In this document: positions 29,142-38,176 of the stretch, piece by piece | How positions within the stretch are numbered: position 1 is the first letter of the stretch | How the letters are laid out: each line of letters begins with the position of its first letter | Source of the DNA: an uncultured Pelagibacteraceae bacterium | GTDB lineage: Bacteria; Pseudomonadota; Alphaproteobacteria; Pelagibacterales; Pelagibacteraceae | DNA length: 64,000 nt | NCBI GenBank assembly: GCA_902567495.1 | Contig: CACFMO010000001.1 | Location: 1 to 64,000, forward strand | Direction: 5' to 3' | Made by a program: the position numbers and the translations under genes | The notes under the pieces: generated by a model | What the model saw: the letters and a program-made list of their open reading frames with translations, nothing else | What the model was told of the DNA's origin: nothing | Database searches by the model: none

Positions 29142-29525
29142 ATGGCTCGAATAGCAGGCATTAATATACCTATTAACAAAGTTGTTCATACAGCATTAAC
29201 TTATATCCACGGCATAGGCGATAATAATTCTAAGATTATCTGTCAAAAACTCAATATTCCTTTGAACAAAAGAGTTAATAAACTTTCAGAAGAAGAAGTT
29301 TTGAAAATTCGAGAATACATTGATGCTAATTATAAGGTCGAAGGTGATCTTAGAAGAGAGAAATCAATGAACATAAAAAGATTAGTCGATTTAGCCTGCT
29401 ACAGAGGTTCTAGACATAAAAAAAAATTACCCGTTAGAGGGCAAAGAACTCATTCAAATGCCAGAACAAGAAAAGGCAAAGCTATTGCAATTGCAGGTAA
29501 GAAATTAACTCCTATGAAAAAATAA
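29142..29525 (+). CDS. rpsM: 30S ribosomal protein S13
   Basis: This 127-residue S13 is a head protein that contacts 50S and P-site tRNA. It begins [13 protein letters not shown] and has the conserved [18 protein letters not shown] tail. It is the first gene of the alpha operon after a 51-base gap. Confidence 0.99.
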   Translation: MARIAGINIPINKVVHTALTYIHGIGDNNSKIICQKLNIPLNKRVNKLSEEEVLKIREYIDANYKVEGDLRREKSMNIKRLVDLACYRGSRHKKKLPVRGQRTHSNARTRKGKAIAIAGKKLTPMKK

Positions 29526-29527
29526 AA

Positions 29528-29974
29528 ATGAATATCAAAAATAAAAATAATTTAGATACAGAAAAAAAAAATACTGAAGAAAAAGCAGTAAAAAAAGTAG
29601 TAAAGAAAAAGTCTAAAAACAAAAAAAATATTTCTTCAGGGATAGCATTTGTAAATTCCACATTTAATAACACGATAATATCTATTGCCGATGAACAAGG
29701 AAATGTTGTTGCTTGGTCTTCTGCGGGAACAAAAGGTTTCAAGGGATCAAGAAAATCAACACCATATGCTGCGCAAGTTGCTGCTGACGACGCTGGAGGT
29801 AAAGCTTATGAACAAGGTTTAAGAACCTTATCAGTTCAGGTAAAAGGTCCTGGCTCAGGCAGAGAGACTGCTTTAAGAGCTTTACAATCAAGAGGTTTTA
29901 AAATTATCTCAATTAAAGACACAACACCTATGCCTCATAACGGAGCACGACCACCAAAAAAAAGGAGAGTATAA
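29528..29974 (+). CDS. rpsK: 30S ribosomal protein S11 with Lys-rich N-terminal extension
   Basis: This 148-residue S11 belongs to the platform of the 30S subunit. The core ([37 protein letters not shown]) starts near residue 38. It is preceded by a highly charged Lys/Glu/Asn segment that is about 20 residues longer than usual. There is no internal Met before the core to serve as an alternative start. Downstream AAAGGAGAG in the last codons serves rpoA. Confidence 0.98.
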   Translation: MNIKNKNNLDTEKKNTEEKAVKKVVKKKSKNKKNISSGIAFVNSTFNNTIISIADEQGNVVAWSSAGTKGFKGSRKSTPYAAQVAADDAGGKAYEQGLRTLSVQVKGPGSGRETALRALQSRGFKIISIKDTTPMPHNGARPPKKRRV

Positions 29975-31005
29975 TGGAGAATATTAATATAATAGACAAA
30001 AATTGGAAAACATTAATTAAGCCTTCTAAACTTGCGATAACTAGCAACGATGATAAATCAATGGCGAAAGTAATCGCAGAACCTTTAGAAAAAGGTTTTG
30101 GTCAAACAATAGGAAATGCGCTTAGAAGAATTCTTTTATCATCTATCCAAGGTGCAGCAGTGACCGCGATTCAAATTGATGGAGTGCTGCATGAATTTTC
30201 ATCAATAAAAGGTGTTAGAGAGGATGTTACAGACATCGTGCTAAATGTAAAGAATTTAGCAGTAAAATTAAATGCTTCAGGATCAAAAAAATTAATTTTA
30301 GATGCAACTGGACCCAAAGAAGTTAAAGCAAAAGATATAACACCAGTAAATGGTGTTGAAATTTTAAACCTGGATCAGACAATTTGCAATCTTGATGAAA
30401 AAACCAAGTTTCATATGGAATTAGTTGTTAATAACGGAAGAGGTTATGTTTTAGCTCAAAAAAATAAAACAGAAGACACACCTCTTGGTTTGATTGCGAT
30501 TGACTCATTATTCAGTCCTGTAAAAAAAGTTTCTTATTCAATTGACACTACAAGAGAAGGTGATGCTTTAGACTATGATAAATTGACAATGCAAGTTGAA
30601 ACAAATGGAACAATTCCAGCAGAAGATGCCGTAGCATTTGCTGCTAGAATATTTCAAGATCAGCTTTCAATGTTTGTAAATTTTGAAGATCCAAAAGAAA
30701 TTCCTACGCAAACTAAATCAACTGAACCTGAATTTAATAAGAATTTACTTAAAAGAGTAGAGGAGTTAGAACTTTCTGTACGATCAATGAATTGTTTAAA
30801 GAACGACAACATCATTTATATTGGAGATCTTGTACAAAAATCTGAGTCAGAAATGTTGAGAACTCCTAACTTTGGAAGAAAATCACTAAATGAAATTAAA
30901 GAAGTGCTAAGTTCTATGTCGTTATACCTGGGCATGGAAATACCTAATTGGCCACCAGATAATATTGTAGAATTATCGAAAAAATTGGAAGAGAGCACAT
31001 ATTAA
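29974..31005 (+). CDS. rpoA: DNA-directed RNA polymerase subunit alpha
   Basis: This 343-residue alpha subunit starts polymerase assembly. The N-terminal domain contains [20 protein letters not shown]; the C-terminal domain (about 260-330) binds promoter UP elements ([38 protein letters not shown]). The ATG follows AGGAG (29963-29967) at good spacing and overlaps the rpsK stop by one base. Confidence 0.99.
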   Translation: MENINIIDKNWKTLIKPSKLAITSNDDKSMAKVIAEPLEKGFGQTIGNALRRILLSSIQGAAVTAIQIDGVLHEFSSIKGVREDVTDIVLNVKNLAVKLNASGSKKLILDATGPKEVKAKDITPVNGVEILNLDQTICNLDEKTKFHMELVVNNGRGYVLAQKNKTEDTPLGLIAIDSLFSPVKKVSYSIDTTREGDALDYDKLTMQVETNGTIPAEDAVAFAARIFQDQLSMFVNFEDPKEIPTQTKSTEPEFNKNLLKRVEELELSVRSMNCLKNDNIIYIGDLVQKSESEMLRTPNFGRKSLNEIKEVLSSMSLYLGMEIPNWPPDNIVELSKKLEESTY

Positions 31006-31449
31006 ATGAGACACAAAATAGGATACAGAAAACTTAACAGGACATCAGAGCATAGAAAGGCTCTTTTTAAAAATATGTTAAATTCTTTGATAAAATATGA
31101 ACAGATAATTACGACACTTCCTAAAGCAAAGGAGCTTAAACCTAAAATTGATAAAGTTATAACAATTGGAAAAACAACAGATCTTAGTAACCAAAAAAAT
31201 TTATTTTCAAAATTACAAGATAAAAATTCCGTAAAAAAAGTTTTTGAAACACTGTCAAAAAGATATGCTAATAGGAAAGGTGGTTACTCTAGAGTTTTAA
31301 AAGCAGGATTCAGAACAGGTGATGATGCACCTATGGCAGTTATTGAGCTTGTAGATAGAGATATTAACGCAAAAAAAGTAGATAAACCAAAAAAAATTGA
31401 TCCTACTAAAAAAGAAAAAGAGCCAGTAAAAAAAGCTGCTGCAAAGTAA
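31006..31449 (+). CDS. rplQ: 50S ribosomal protein L17 with Lys-rich tail
   Basis: This 147-residue L17 has the standard [20 protein letters not shown] start and the [22 protein letters not shown] core (usual length about 115-135). It ends in a tail of about 25 residues of mostly Lys, Pro, Glu and Ala. It closes the ribosomal cluster. Confidence 0.98.
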   Translation: MRHKIGYRKLNRTSEHRKALFKNMLNSLIKYEQIITTLPKAKELKPKIDKVITIGKTTDLSNQKNLFSKLQDKNSVKKVFETLSKRYANRKGGYSRVLKAGFRTGDDAPMAVIELVDRDINAKKVDKPKKIDPTKKEKEPVKKAAAK

Positions 31450-31460
31450 AAAATCACTAA

Positions 31461-32360
31461 ATGATAAGTAAATTTGTAGTCAAAAGAGACTATCATAATG
31501 CTAGACTTGATCGTTGGTTCAAACATAATGTTTCAGATCTACCACAATCTTTTTTAGAAAAGTTAATCAGAAAAAATAAAATCAAAGTTAACAAAAAAAA
31601 AACTAAAACTAAATATAGAGTTCAATTTAATGATTTAATTGAAGTATTTAATTTTGATAAAATAAAACATAAAAATAAAACTGAGATTAAAAAATACAAA
31701 CCTTCAGAAAAAGAAAAAAAAACTTATGGAAGTTTTATAATAGAGAACAATGACAATTTTGTAGTAATAAATAAACCTGCAGGTATACCTGTGCAGTCAG
31801 GCACCAAATCATTTAAAAATATTATAGATATCCTTAAAAATACAGAATATTTTTACGACTCAAAGCCATATATAGTTCACAGATTAGATAAAGAAACCTC
31901 TGGTGTAATGATAATTGCGAAGAATAGAGAATATGCTCAATTATTTACTTCACTTTTTAGGATAAGAAAAATACATAAAATTTATATTGCTGTTACACAT
32001 GGTAATGTAAACAGAAATTTACAAATTATGAAAGATGATTTGGTTTTATACGAAAAAAATCGAAAAATTATTCAAAAGGCAATTTCTTATATCAAAGTTT
32101 TAAAATCAAACAATAAATTTTCATTTGTTGAATTAAAACCAATCACGGGAAGAAAACATCAATTAAGAAAACAATTATTTAATATTGGCCATCCAGTTGT
32201 TGGTGATGAAAAATATTCCTTCAAAAATGAAAAAAATGGTAAAAACTTATTACTTCATGCATATAAAATTAAATTTATGATTAATAAAATTAAATATAAT
32301 TTTAAAGCTGATTATGGTTTACAACTTGAAAACTTTGTCAAAAAAAATATTAAATCTTAG
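31461..32360 (+). CDS. RluC/RluD-family 23S rRNA pseudouridine synthase
   Basis: This 299-residue enzyme isomerises uridine to pseudouridine in 23S rRNA. An N-terminal S4 RNA-binding domain (about 14-65) precedes the catalytic domain. The catalytic motif is HRLDKETSGVM with Asp143. INKPAGIPVQSG and KPITGRKHQLRKQL match the family, and the position most like RluC suggests action at 955/2504/2580. The exact target is not decidable from sequence. It follows rplQ by 11 bases and converges on lipB with an 11-base overlap. Confidence 0.92.
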   Translation: MISKFVVKRDYHNARLDRWFKHNVSDLPQSFLEKLIRKNKIKVNKKKTKTKYRVQFNDLIEVFNFDKIKHKNKTEIKKYKPSEKEKKTYGSFIIENNDNFVVINKPAGIPVQSGTKSFKNIIDILKNTEYFYDSKPYIVHRLDKETSGVMIIAKNREYAQLFTSLFRIRKIHKIYIAVTHGNVNRNLQIMKDDLVLYEKNRKIIQKAISYIKVLKSNNKFSFVELKPITGRKHQLRKQLFNIGHPVVGDEKYSFKNEKNGKNLLLHAYKIKFMINKIKYNFKADYGLQLENFVKKNIKS

Positions 32361-32955
32361 GTAAATATTTACCAATAACTTTTTTCAAATTTACATTAAT
32401 ATTCTTGTATTTATTTCCCTCATTTTTAATTGATGTGATTTTATTATTGTCTAATCCACATGGAATAATCTTTTTATAATCCTCAAGATTATTATTCACA
32501 TTTATTGAAAAACCATGGTAAGCGACCCACCTGGACACTCTTATACCAATTGCTGCAATCTTTTTATTATTTACCCATATACCAATATTATTTCTATCTG
32601 CATTAGATTTTATTCCGTAAAACTTTAAAAAACTAATTATAATATTTTCTATCTGCCTTACTAAATTTCTAATACTTTTTTTTCTTTTATTTAAATTTAT
32701 TACAAAATATACAATTTTCTGACCAGGGTTATGTAATGTAATTTTACCTCCTCGATTAGTTTTTTTAACTGAAATTGATTTATCGATTATTTCGTTTTTA
32801 CTAAATCTTACTCCACCTGTAAAAGTTGTTGGATGCTCTAAAATCCAAATAAATTCTTTTCCTCCATTTTTGACTTTTTCTACTCTTTTTTCGAGAAATC
32901 TAATAGCCTTAGCATAAACAACAGGTTTTTTGCTTATTTTAAATTCTATGTTCAT
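32350..32955 (-). CDS. lipB: Lipoyl(octanoyl) transferase LipB
   Basis: This 201-residue enzyme moves octanoyl groups from acyl carrier protein to lipoyl domains of 2-oxoacid dehydrogenases and the glycine cleavage H protein. It shows RGGKITLHNPGQ (68-79; usually RGG..T.HGPGQ), the catalytic pair Lys132 (in KKIAAIG) and Cys166 (in IIPCGL). The usual Gly in HGPGQ is Asn76 here. It is transcribed divergently from mgtE. Confidence 0.95.
   Translation of the reverse strand: MNIEFKISKKPVVYAKAIRFLEKRVEKVKNGGKEFIWILEHPTTFTGGVRFSKNEIIDKSISVKKTNRGGKITLHNPGQKIVYFVINLNKRKKSIRNLVRQIENIIISFLKFYGIKSNADRNNIGIWVNNKKIAAIGIRVSRWVAYHGFSINVNNNLEDYKKIIPCGLDNNKITSIKNEGNKYKNINVNLKKVIGKYLPKI
32359..32372. terminator. 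Perfect palindrome at the rluC/lipB convergent stop codons
   Basis: GGTAAATATTTACC is a perfect 14-base palindrome that starts at the last bases of the pseudouridine synthase stop codon and lies inside the 3' end of lipB. On the plus strand it is followed within about 10 bases by a T-rich run. On the minus strand a run of eight T follows about 10 bases further on. It could act as a two-way terminator. Confidence 0.4.
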
Positions 32956-32961
32956 TTTAAT

Positions 32962-32990
32962 TTGAATTTTACCACCAGATAAACTAAAAG
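32962..32990 (+). promoter_or_regulatory. Candidate mgtE promoter
   Basis: TTGAAT (32962-32967) and TAAAAG (32985-32990) are 17 bases apart in the 64-base gap between lipB and mgtE. The ATG at 33020 is preceded by AGGTGA (33011-33016), a fair ribosome-binding site. No Mg2+-sensing RNA structure is visible, and the gap is too short for one. Confidence 0.3.
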
Positions 32991-33019
32991 TCTCAAAAAT
33001 TTAAATAATCAGGTGATTT

Positions 33020-34399
33020 ATGAGTTTGGTAAAATCAATAGGTAAGCAGAAGGTAAATCTAGATTTTAATAAAGATTTTATTAATTTATTTACTCAAAAA
33101 ATTAAACAAAAAGATATTCAGTTTATCAATCAAACACTTGATGATCTGCATGCGGCTGATGTAGCTGATCTAATCGAAAATTTAGACACAGAGTCTAGAA
33201 ATAAGTTAATTGAAATTGAGGCATTTAATATTGAACCTGAAATATTTATTGAATTGAACGAATCTCTACAATCTGAGGTTCTAATTCTTTTAACTCCTGA
33301 CTCAGTAGCTAAAATATTACGAAAACTTGAGTCTGATAATGCTCTACAAATCCTAGAAAAAATTGAAGAGGAAAAGAAACAAAAAGTATTAGATAGATTA
33401 ACGCCGCAAGATAGATTTCTTTTAGAAGAAGGTTTAAGTTATCCCGAAGACTCAGCTGCAAGAATAATGCAGAGAGAATTTACTGCTGTACCAAGTGATT
33501 GGACTGTTGGTCAAACAATAGATTATCTGAGAGAGAATAAAGAATTACCAGAAGAATTTTTAGAAATATTCATAGTTGATAAAGATTTTAAGCCTATTGG
33601 AACAGTGCCATCATCTAGAGTATTGAGAACACCAAGAAATTCAAAAATGAATTCTATTATGAGAGAGATACCTGTTTTAATTTCAGTGAACATGGATAAA
33701 GAAGAGGTTGGTCTAACTTTTGAAAACTATAATTTAGTATCAGCAGGAGTAGTTAACAAAGATAATAAACTGATTGGTATGATTACAGCTGATGATGTTG
33801 TTACAGTAGTCCAAGAAGAAGCTGAGGAAGATGTACTAAGATTGGCAGGGGTAGGCGATGAAGAAATTACAGATGGAGTATTTAAAAAAACTAAGAGAAG
33901 ATTTAGTTGGCTTTTACTAAATTTATTTACTGCAATCATTGCATCAATTGTTATAGGTTTTTTCCAAGAAGACATAGAGAAAGTAGTTGCCTTAGCAGTT
34001 CTTATGCCAATAGTTGCTTCAATGGGAGGGAATGCAGGAATGCAAACATTGGCAGTAACCATAAGAGCAATCGCTAAACAAGAAATTTCATCAGGAAATT
34101 TTTATAAGGTTGTTTCAAAGGAATTTGTTATAGGTATATTAAATGGTATAATTTTTGCTATCATTTCAGCTGCAGTTGTTCAATTCTGGTTTCAAGAATT
34201 AGATCTTTCAATTTTAATAGCAGTTGCAATGATTTTGAATATGATAGTAGCAGGTTTATTTGGAATTTTAGTTCCAGTTTCTTTAAAAAAATTTAATATT
34301 GATCCAGCACTAGCCTCAAGTGTTTTCGTTACAACTATTACAGATGTAATTGGGTTCTTATCTTTTCTCGGAATTGGATCTTTTTTCTTTTTAAATTAA
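33020..34399 (+). CDS. mgtE: Magnesium transporter MgtE
   Basis: This 459-residue homodimeric Mg2+ channel is in the inner membrane. It has a cytoplasmic MgtE-N superhelical domain (about 25-130) and two CBS domains (about 135-260), where Mg2+ binding closes the pore. Five transmembrane helices follow (about 285-459) with LMPIVASMGGNAGMQTLA forming the pore segment. Gating by intracellular Mg2+ is known for the family. The last codons overlap panC on the other strand by 4 bases. Confidence 0.97.
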   Translation: MSLVKSIGKQKVNLDFNKDFINLFTQKIKQKDIQFINQTLDDLHAADVADLIENLDTESRNKLIEIEAFNIEPEIFIELNESLQSEVLILLTPDSVAKILRKLESDNALQILEKIEEEKKQKVLDRLTPQDRFLLEEGLSYPEDSAARIMQREFTAVPSDWTVGQTIDYLRENKELPEEFLEIFIVDKDFKPIGTVPSSRVLRTPRNSKMNSIMREIPVLISVNMDKEEVGLTFENYNLVSAGVVNKDNKLIGMITADDVVTVVQEEAEEDVLRLAGVGDEEITDGVFKKTKRRFSWLLLNLFTAIIASIVIGFFQEDIEKVVALAVLMPIVASMGGNAGMQTLAVTIRAIAKQEISSGNFYKVVSKEFVIGILNGIIFAIISAAVVQFWFQELDLSILIAVAMILNMIVAGLFGILVPVSLKKFNIDPALASSVFVTTITDVIGFLSFLGIGSFFFLN

Positions 34400-34402
34400 A
34401 AA
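34388..34402. terminator. AT palindrome over the mgtE/panC stop codons
   Basis: TTTTTAA (34388-34394) and TTAAAAA (34396-34402) are exact reverse complements around a single A. The element covers both stop codons, which overlap. It is A/T only, so the hairpin would be weak. It is listed because the same arrangement recurs at other convergent junctions here. Confidence 0.3.
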
Positions 34403-35205
34403 TTATCAATTAATCTTACTTTACCAATATAAAATGCATAAAATAAATTAAATTTATTTTTTCTCGGTCTTTTTAAGGTTGTTAAATCAATTAGCTTTAT
34501 ATAATCAACTTTATTTACACCCATAGAAATAATCTTTTTTTTTATTTTATTAAAATTAAACGTTTGTTTTTTTGACAATAAATTTCCTTTATATTTTTTT
34601 AAAAACTTTATTACTCTTATAAGTTTCATTTTTTCAACATAATTTAATTTATTTAATCTTGAGGAATAAGCTATAAAATATTTATCTCTTATAGTTTTAC
34701 ATTGAAGAACCTTTGTTTTAATTTTATTTTTTTTAATGTGTTTTTTAATTAAATAAAGTTGTTGGAAATCTTTGTTACCCAACATTATTGTTTTAGGTCT
34801 TATAATTTCAATAAATCTATTAACAACATCAATTACACCTCTAAAATGACCTTTTCTATATTGTCCGCATAATTCTTTTGAAAATCTATCTAAATGAATT
34901 TTTTTTTCCGTTTTAAATTTGTATATATCATCATAAGACGGTTTATATAAATAATGGACTTTGAGCTTTTTCAATATTTTAATATCATTTTTATCATCTC
35001 TTGGATAAGTATTTAGATCTCTTTTATTATTAAACTGTTTTGGATTTACAAAAATACTTACAAGTGTTTTTCCTGGCCCTTTTACTGATTTTCTTATTAT
35101 ACTCTCATGACCTTTATGTAAGGCACCCATTGTTGGTACAAAACTGATATTATTGAATTTCCTTATTTCTTTCTGTAACTGCTTTTTATTTGTAAATAAT
35201 TTCAT
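34396..35205 (-). CDS. panC: Pantothenate synthetase
   Basis: This 269-residue enzyme ligates pantoate and beta-alanine with ATP, the last step to vitamin B5. The nucleotidyl-transferase signature FVPTMGALHKGH lies near the N-terminus. Other family segments are SIFVNPKQFN, YPRDDKNDIK and GHFRGVIDVVNRF. It is very Lys/Ile-rich and slightly shorter than the usual 280. It is divergent from galU with a 35-base gap. No panB or panD is in the window. Confidence 0.95.
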   Translation of the reverse strand: MKLFTNKKQLQKEIRKFNNISFVPTMGALHKGHESIIRKSVKGPGKTLVSIFVNPKQFNNKRDLNTYPRDDKNDIKILKKLKVHYLYKPSYDDIYKFKTEKKIHLDRFSKELCGQYRKGHFRGVIDVVNRFIEIIRPKTIMLGNKDFQQLYLIKKHIKKNKIKTKVLQCKTIRDKYFIAYSSRLNKLNYVEKMKLIRVIKFLKKYKGNLLSKKQTFNFNKIKKKIISMGVNKVDYIKLIDLTTLKRPRKNKFNLFYAFYIGKVRLIDNF

Positions 35206-35240
35206 TTGTAAAATATTTATTTAGCTAGTAAAAGGTTTTT

Positions 35241-36059
35241 ATGGTTACTCAAGCAATAATACCATTAGCAGGATTAGGTACAAGATTATTGCCTCTGTCA
35301 AGTGTAATTCCAAAAGAATTGTTACCAATCAATGGTAAACCAAATTTAGAGTATATATTAGATGAATGTTTACAAGCTGGAATTAAACAATTTATTTTTG
35401 TTGTACCAAAAAATAGACCAAGTATAAAAAAATATTTTTTTAACGATAATTTCTATAAAAAAATATTAAAAAAGAAAAAAAAAGATAAACGTTTAAAGAA
35501 AGTATTTAAACGACTAAAAAAATTTCAAAAAATGATAAAATTTGTATACCAAAATAAACCAGAGGGTACAGGACACGCAGTTTTACAATGCAAAAAATAT
35601 TTAAAAGGAACACATTTTCTAATGCTCTTGGCAGATGATTTAATTGTAAAAAAAAATTGTTCTAAAGAGATGATTTCCTTACACAATAAAACCAAAGGAT
35701 CTGTTATAGCAACCAGAAAAGTAGATAGAAAAACAGTATCAAGATGGGGAATTCTTGGTTTCAAAAATAAATCAAAGAATTCATTTTTAATAAACGATGT
35801 TATTGAAAAGCCCAAATTAAGTAAGGCGCCATCAAATTATGCCATAATTGGCAGATATATTTTACCGATGAAAATACTTTCTGTTTTAAAAAATCAAAGC
35901 AAGGGTGAAGGTGGTGAGATACACATTACGGATGCAATAAAGACTTTAGTTAAAAAAAATGAAAAGTTTTATGGAAATATTTTTAAAGGAAAATATATAG
36001 ATTGTGGGACACTTGATGGATTTATTAGTTCAGGACTTACAATATCTAAATATTTATAA
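35241..36059 (+). CDS. galU: UTP-glucose-1-phosphate uridylyltransferase
   Basis: This 272-residue nucleotidyltransferase makes UDP-glucose. The N-terminal signature PLAGLGTRLLPLSSVIPKEL is followed by KPEGTGHAV and the metal-binding LLADDLI segment. The 9-base gap to ugd indicates one operon leading to UDP-glucuronate for surface polysaccharide or lipid modification. AAAGG sits 5 bases before the ATG. Confidence 0.97.
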   Translation: MVTQAIIPLAGLGTRLLPLSSVIPKELLPINGKPNLEYILDECLQAGIKQFIFVVPKNRPSIKKYFFNDNFYKKILKKKKKDKRLKKVFKRLKKFQKMIKFVYQNKPEGTGHAVLQCKKYLKGTHFLMLLADDLIVKKNCSKEMISLHNKTKGSVIATRKVDRKTVSRWGILGFKNKSKNSFLINDVIEKPKLSKAPSNYAIIGRYILPMKILSVLKNQSKGEGGEIHITDAIKTLVKKNEKFYGNIFKGKYIDCGTLDGFISSGLTISKYL

Positions 36060-36068
36060 AAAATTAAT

Positions 36069-37367
36069 ATGAAAATATGCATGATAGGTACAGGCTATGT
36101 TGGTTTAGTTAGTGGAACCTGTTTTGCAGATCTCGGAAATAAAGTTTACTGCGTTGATAAAGATAAATCAAAAATAAACAAACTTAAAAATGCTATTTCA
36201 CCTATATATGAACCTGGTTTAGAAGATTTAATAAGGAATAACCTAAGAGCAAAAAGACTTATTTTTACTGATGATCTAAAAAAAGCCGTTCAAGACTCGA
36301 AAATAATTTTTATTTGTGTTGGCACACCAACAAAAAAAGGTTCAAATTTAGTTGATCTTTCACAAGTATATAGTGTTACAAAATCAATATCTAAATACAT
36401 TAAAAATCACAAAATTATAGTAACAAAATCTACAGTGCCTGTTACAACTGGAGATCAGATAGAAAAAATAATTGGCAAAAGAGTAAAAAAATCTTTATTT
36501 GAAGTTGTATCTAATCCAGAGTTTTTAAGAGAAGGTGAGGCTATAAGAGACTTTAAATACCCTGATAGAATTGTTATTGGATCGAATAACAAAAAAATTT
36601 TCAAAAAAATGGAACTTTTGTATGAACCTATAATAAAAAAAGGTGCTAAATTTTTTTGTTCATCAAGAAAAGGTGCTGAACTAATTAAATATGCCTCTAA
36701 TGCATTTTTGGCAACAAAAATTACATTTATAAATGAAATTGCAAATTTATGTGAAATAGCAGGTATAAGTGTTGAGGATATATCTGTTGGAATGGGTTCC
36801 GATGCACGAATTGGAAGCAGATTTTTGAGAGCAGGCCCTGCCTATGGGGGATCTTGTTTTCCAAAAGACACAAAAGGTCTAGTTTCTATTGCTGATAAAT
36901 TTAACTCTAACCTTTCAATTGTTAAATCTGTAATTAAATCAAATCAAAATCGAAAAATTTTATTAACCAAAAGAGTATCAAAAATTATGAATAATAAAAT
37001 TAAAAATAAAAAAATTGCTGTCTTAGGTGTAACTTTCAAAGCTAACACTGATGACATGAGGGAGTCTTCAAGCCTTGTTTTAATACCATATTTATTAAAG
37101 AGAGGGGCAAAAGTAAGTTATCACGATCCATCTGGACCCAAAAAGGAATTTGATAAAAAGAAAAATTTGAATTTTGTGAGCTCAGTAAACAAAGCTTGTA
37201 TTGGAGCAGATTTGATTATCATCAATACTGAATGGGATGAATTTAAGTCTATTGATTTTAAAAAAGTAGTTAAAAAAAGTAATTTTAAAATTTATGATAT
37301 GAGAAACTTATATAATCCAAAAGAATTTAAAAAAAGAAATATAAAGTATTATTCTGTTGGAAGATAA
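36069..37367 (+). CDS. ugd: UDP-glucose 6-dehydrogenase
   Basis: This 432-residue enzyme oxidises UDP-glucose to UDP-glucuronate with two NAD. The Rossmann motif GTGYVGL is at 7-13. The catalytic Cys263 lies in YGGSCFPKD. FKANTDDMRESSSL marks the C-terminal domain. It is paired with galU upstream and converges on the RidA-family gene with a 3-base gap. Confidence 0.97.
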   Translation: MKICMIGTGYVGLVSGTCFADLGNKVYCVDKDKSKINKLKNAISPIYEPGLEDLIRNNLRAKRLIFTDDLKKAVQDSKIIFICVGTPTKKGSNLVDLSQVYSVTKSISKYIKNHKIIVTKSTVPVTTGDQIEKIIGKRVKKSLFEVVSNPEFLREGEAIRDFKYPDRIVIGSNNKKIFKKMELLYEPIIKKGAKFFCSSRKGAELIKYASNAFLATKITFINEIANLCEIAGISVEDISVGMGSDARIGSRFLRAGPAYGGSCFPKDTKGLVSIADKFNSNLSIVKSVIKSNQNRKILLTKRVSKIMNNKIKNKKIAVLGVTFKANTDDMRESSSLVLIPYLLKRGAKVSYHDPSGPKKEFDKKKNLNFVSSVNKACIGADLIIINTEWDEFKSIDFKKVVKKSNFKIYDMRNLYNPKEFKKRNIKYYSVGR

Positions 37368-37368
37368 A

Positions 37369-37378
37369 AATTATAATT
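37369..37378. terminator. AT palindrome at the ugd/ridA-family junction
   Basis: AATTATAATT is a perfect 10-base palindrome. It starts 2 bases after the ugd stop codon and includes the stop codon of the minus-strand gene (37371-37373). It is short and A/T only, so its value as a terminator rests on the repeated arrangement at other convergent junctions. Confidence 0.25.
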
Positions 37379-37826
37379 CAAATATTCCGTCAATTTCCAC
37401 TGCAGCACCCAAAGGCAATGAGTTTACACTGATAGCTGCTCGGGCATGTTTACCTTTGTCTCCAAATATATTTGAGATTAAATCTGATGCTCCATTGATA
37501 ATTTTTGGTTGGTCTTCAAATGAATCTGTAGAATTCACATATCCTGTAAGTTTAACGCAACCCTTTACTTTATCCAAAGTTCCGCATTTTTTTTTAAGCT
37601 GTGCCAAAATATTTAATGCGCAGAATTTTGCAGCCTCTTGACCTTGTTCTAAACTAAGTTCTTTACCAACCTTTCCTTTAATTAAATTTCCATCAGTATT
37701 AAAAGATACTTGTCCTGATATATAGATAAAATCTCCTACAATTTTTGACGCAACGTAACTCCCAACAGGATCTGGTGCATTTGGTAAATTTACACTAAAC
37801 TTTTTTAAATTTTCTTCTGGTTTCAT
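37371..37826 (-). CDS. RidA/YjgF-family protein (UK114-like subgroup)
   Basis: This 151-residue trimeric chorismate-mutase-like fold protein belongs to the longer RidA subgroup. Family positions include GDFIYISGQVSF and the C-terminal segment HARAAISVNSLPLGAAVEID, which holds the Arg that binds carboxylate ligands. RidA proper hydrolyses reactive enamine/imine intermediates from PLP enzymes. For this subgroup the substrate is not established. It is the last gene of topA-(exported protein)-ridA, linked by ATGA overlaps. Confidence 0.85.
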   Translation of the reverse strand: MKPEENLKKFSVNLPNAPDPVGSYVASKIVGDFIYISGQVSFNTDGNLIKGKVGKELSLEQGQEAAKFCALNILAQLKKKCGTLDKVKGCVKLTGYVNSTDSFEDQPKIINGASDLISNIFGDKGKHARAAISVNSLPLGAAVEIDGIFEL

Positions 37827-38176
37827 TCTTTCTTTTTAATTTTATTTTTCAATAGATCTAAAGTTTCTTTTGATTTTTCCCTTATTTGTTTATCTGTTTC
37901 TGATATTTTTTTACCAATTTTTTTTCCTGTACTTACTACTCCTTCTTCAGCTTTTTCAACATTTTTTTGATTAAATTTGTGAAAGTTTGATAATTTCTTT
38001 TGAATAATTTTGGCTTTTTCTGTAGAGTTTTCTTTTAAAGCTTTTGCTTTTAATTTAGTTAAACAACTTAATTTTTCGGATTTTTTTTCTAAATTATCAC
38101 AATTATTAACATTTACATCTGCGAACGAAAGATTACTAAAAAGCAAAATTAAAATAGTTACTAAAAATTTTTTCAT
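37823..38176 (-). CDS. Small exported protein of unknown function
   Basis: This 117-residue protein has a clear signal peptide (MKKFLVTILILLFSNLSFA, cleavage probably after Ala19). A short segment with two Cys (about residues 25 and 38) follows, then a Lys/Glu-rich, probably helical or coiled-coil tail. No family is recognised beyond weak similarity to small periplasmic proteins. Its start overlaps the topA stop (ATGA) and its stop overlaps the RidA-family start (ATGA), so it is translationally coupled to both. The two Cys could form a disulfide in the periplasm. Confidence 0.75.
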   Translation of the reverse strand: MKKFLVTILILLFSNLSFADVNVNNCDNLEKKSEKLSCLTKLKAKALKENSTEKAKIIQKKLSNFHKFNQKNVEKAEEGVVSTGKKIGKKISETDKQIREKSKETLDLLKNKIKKKE

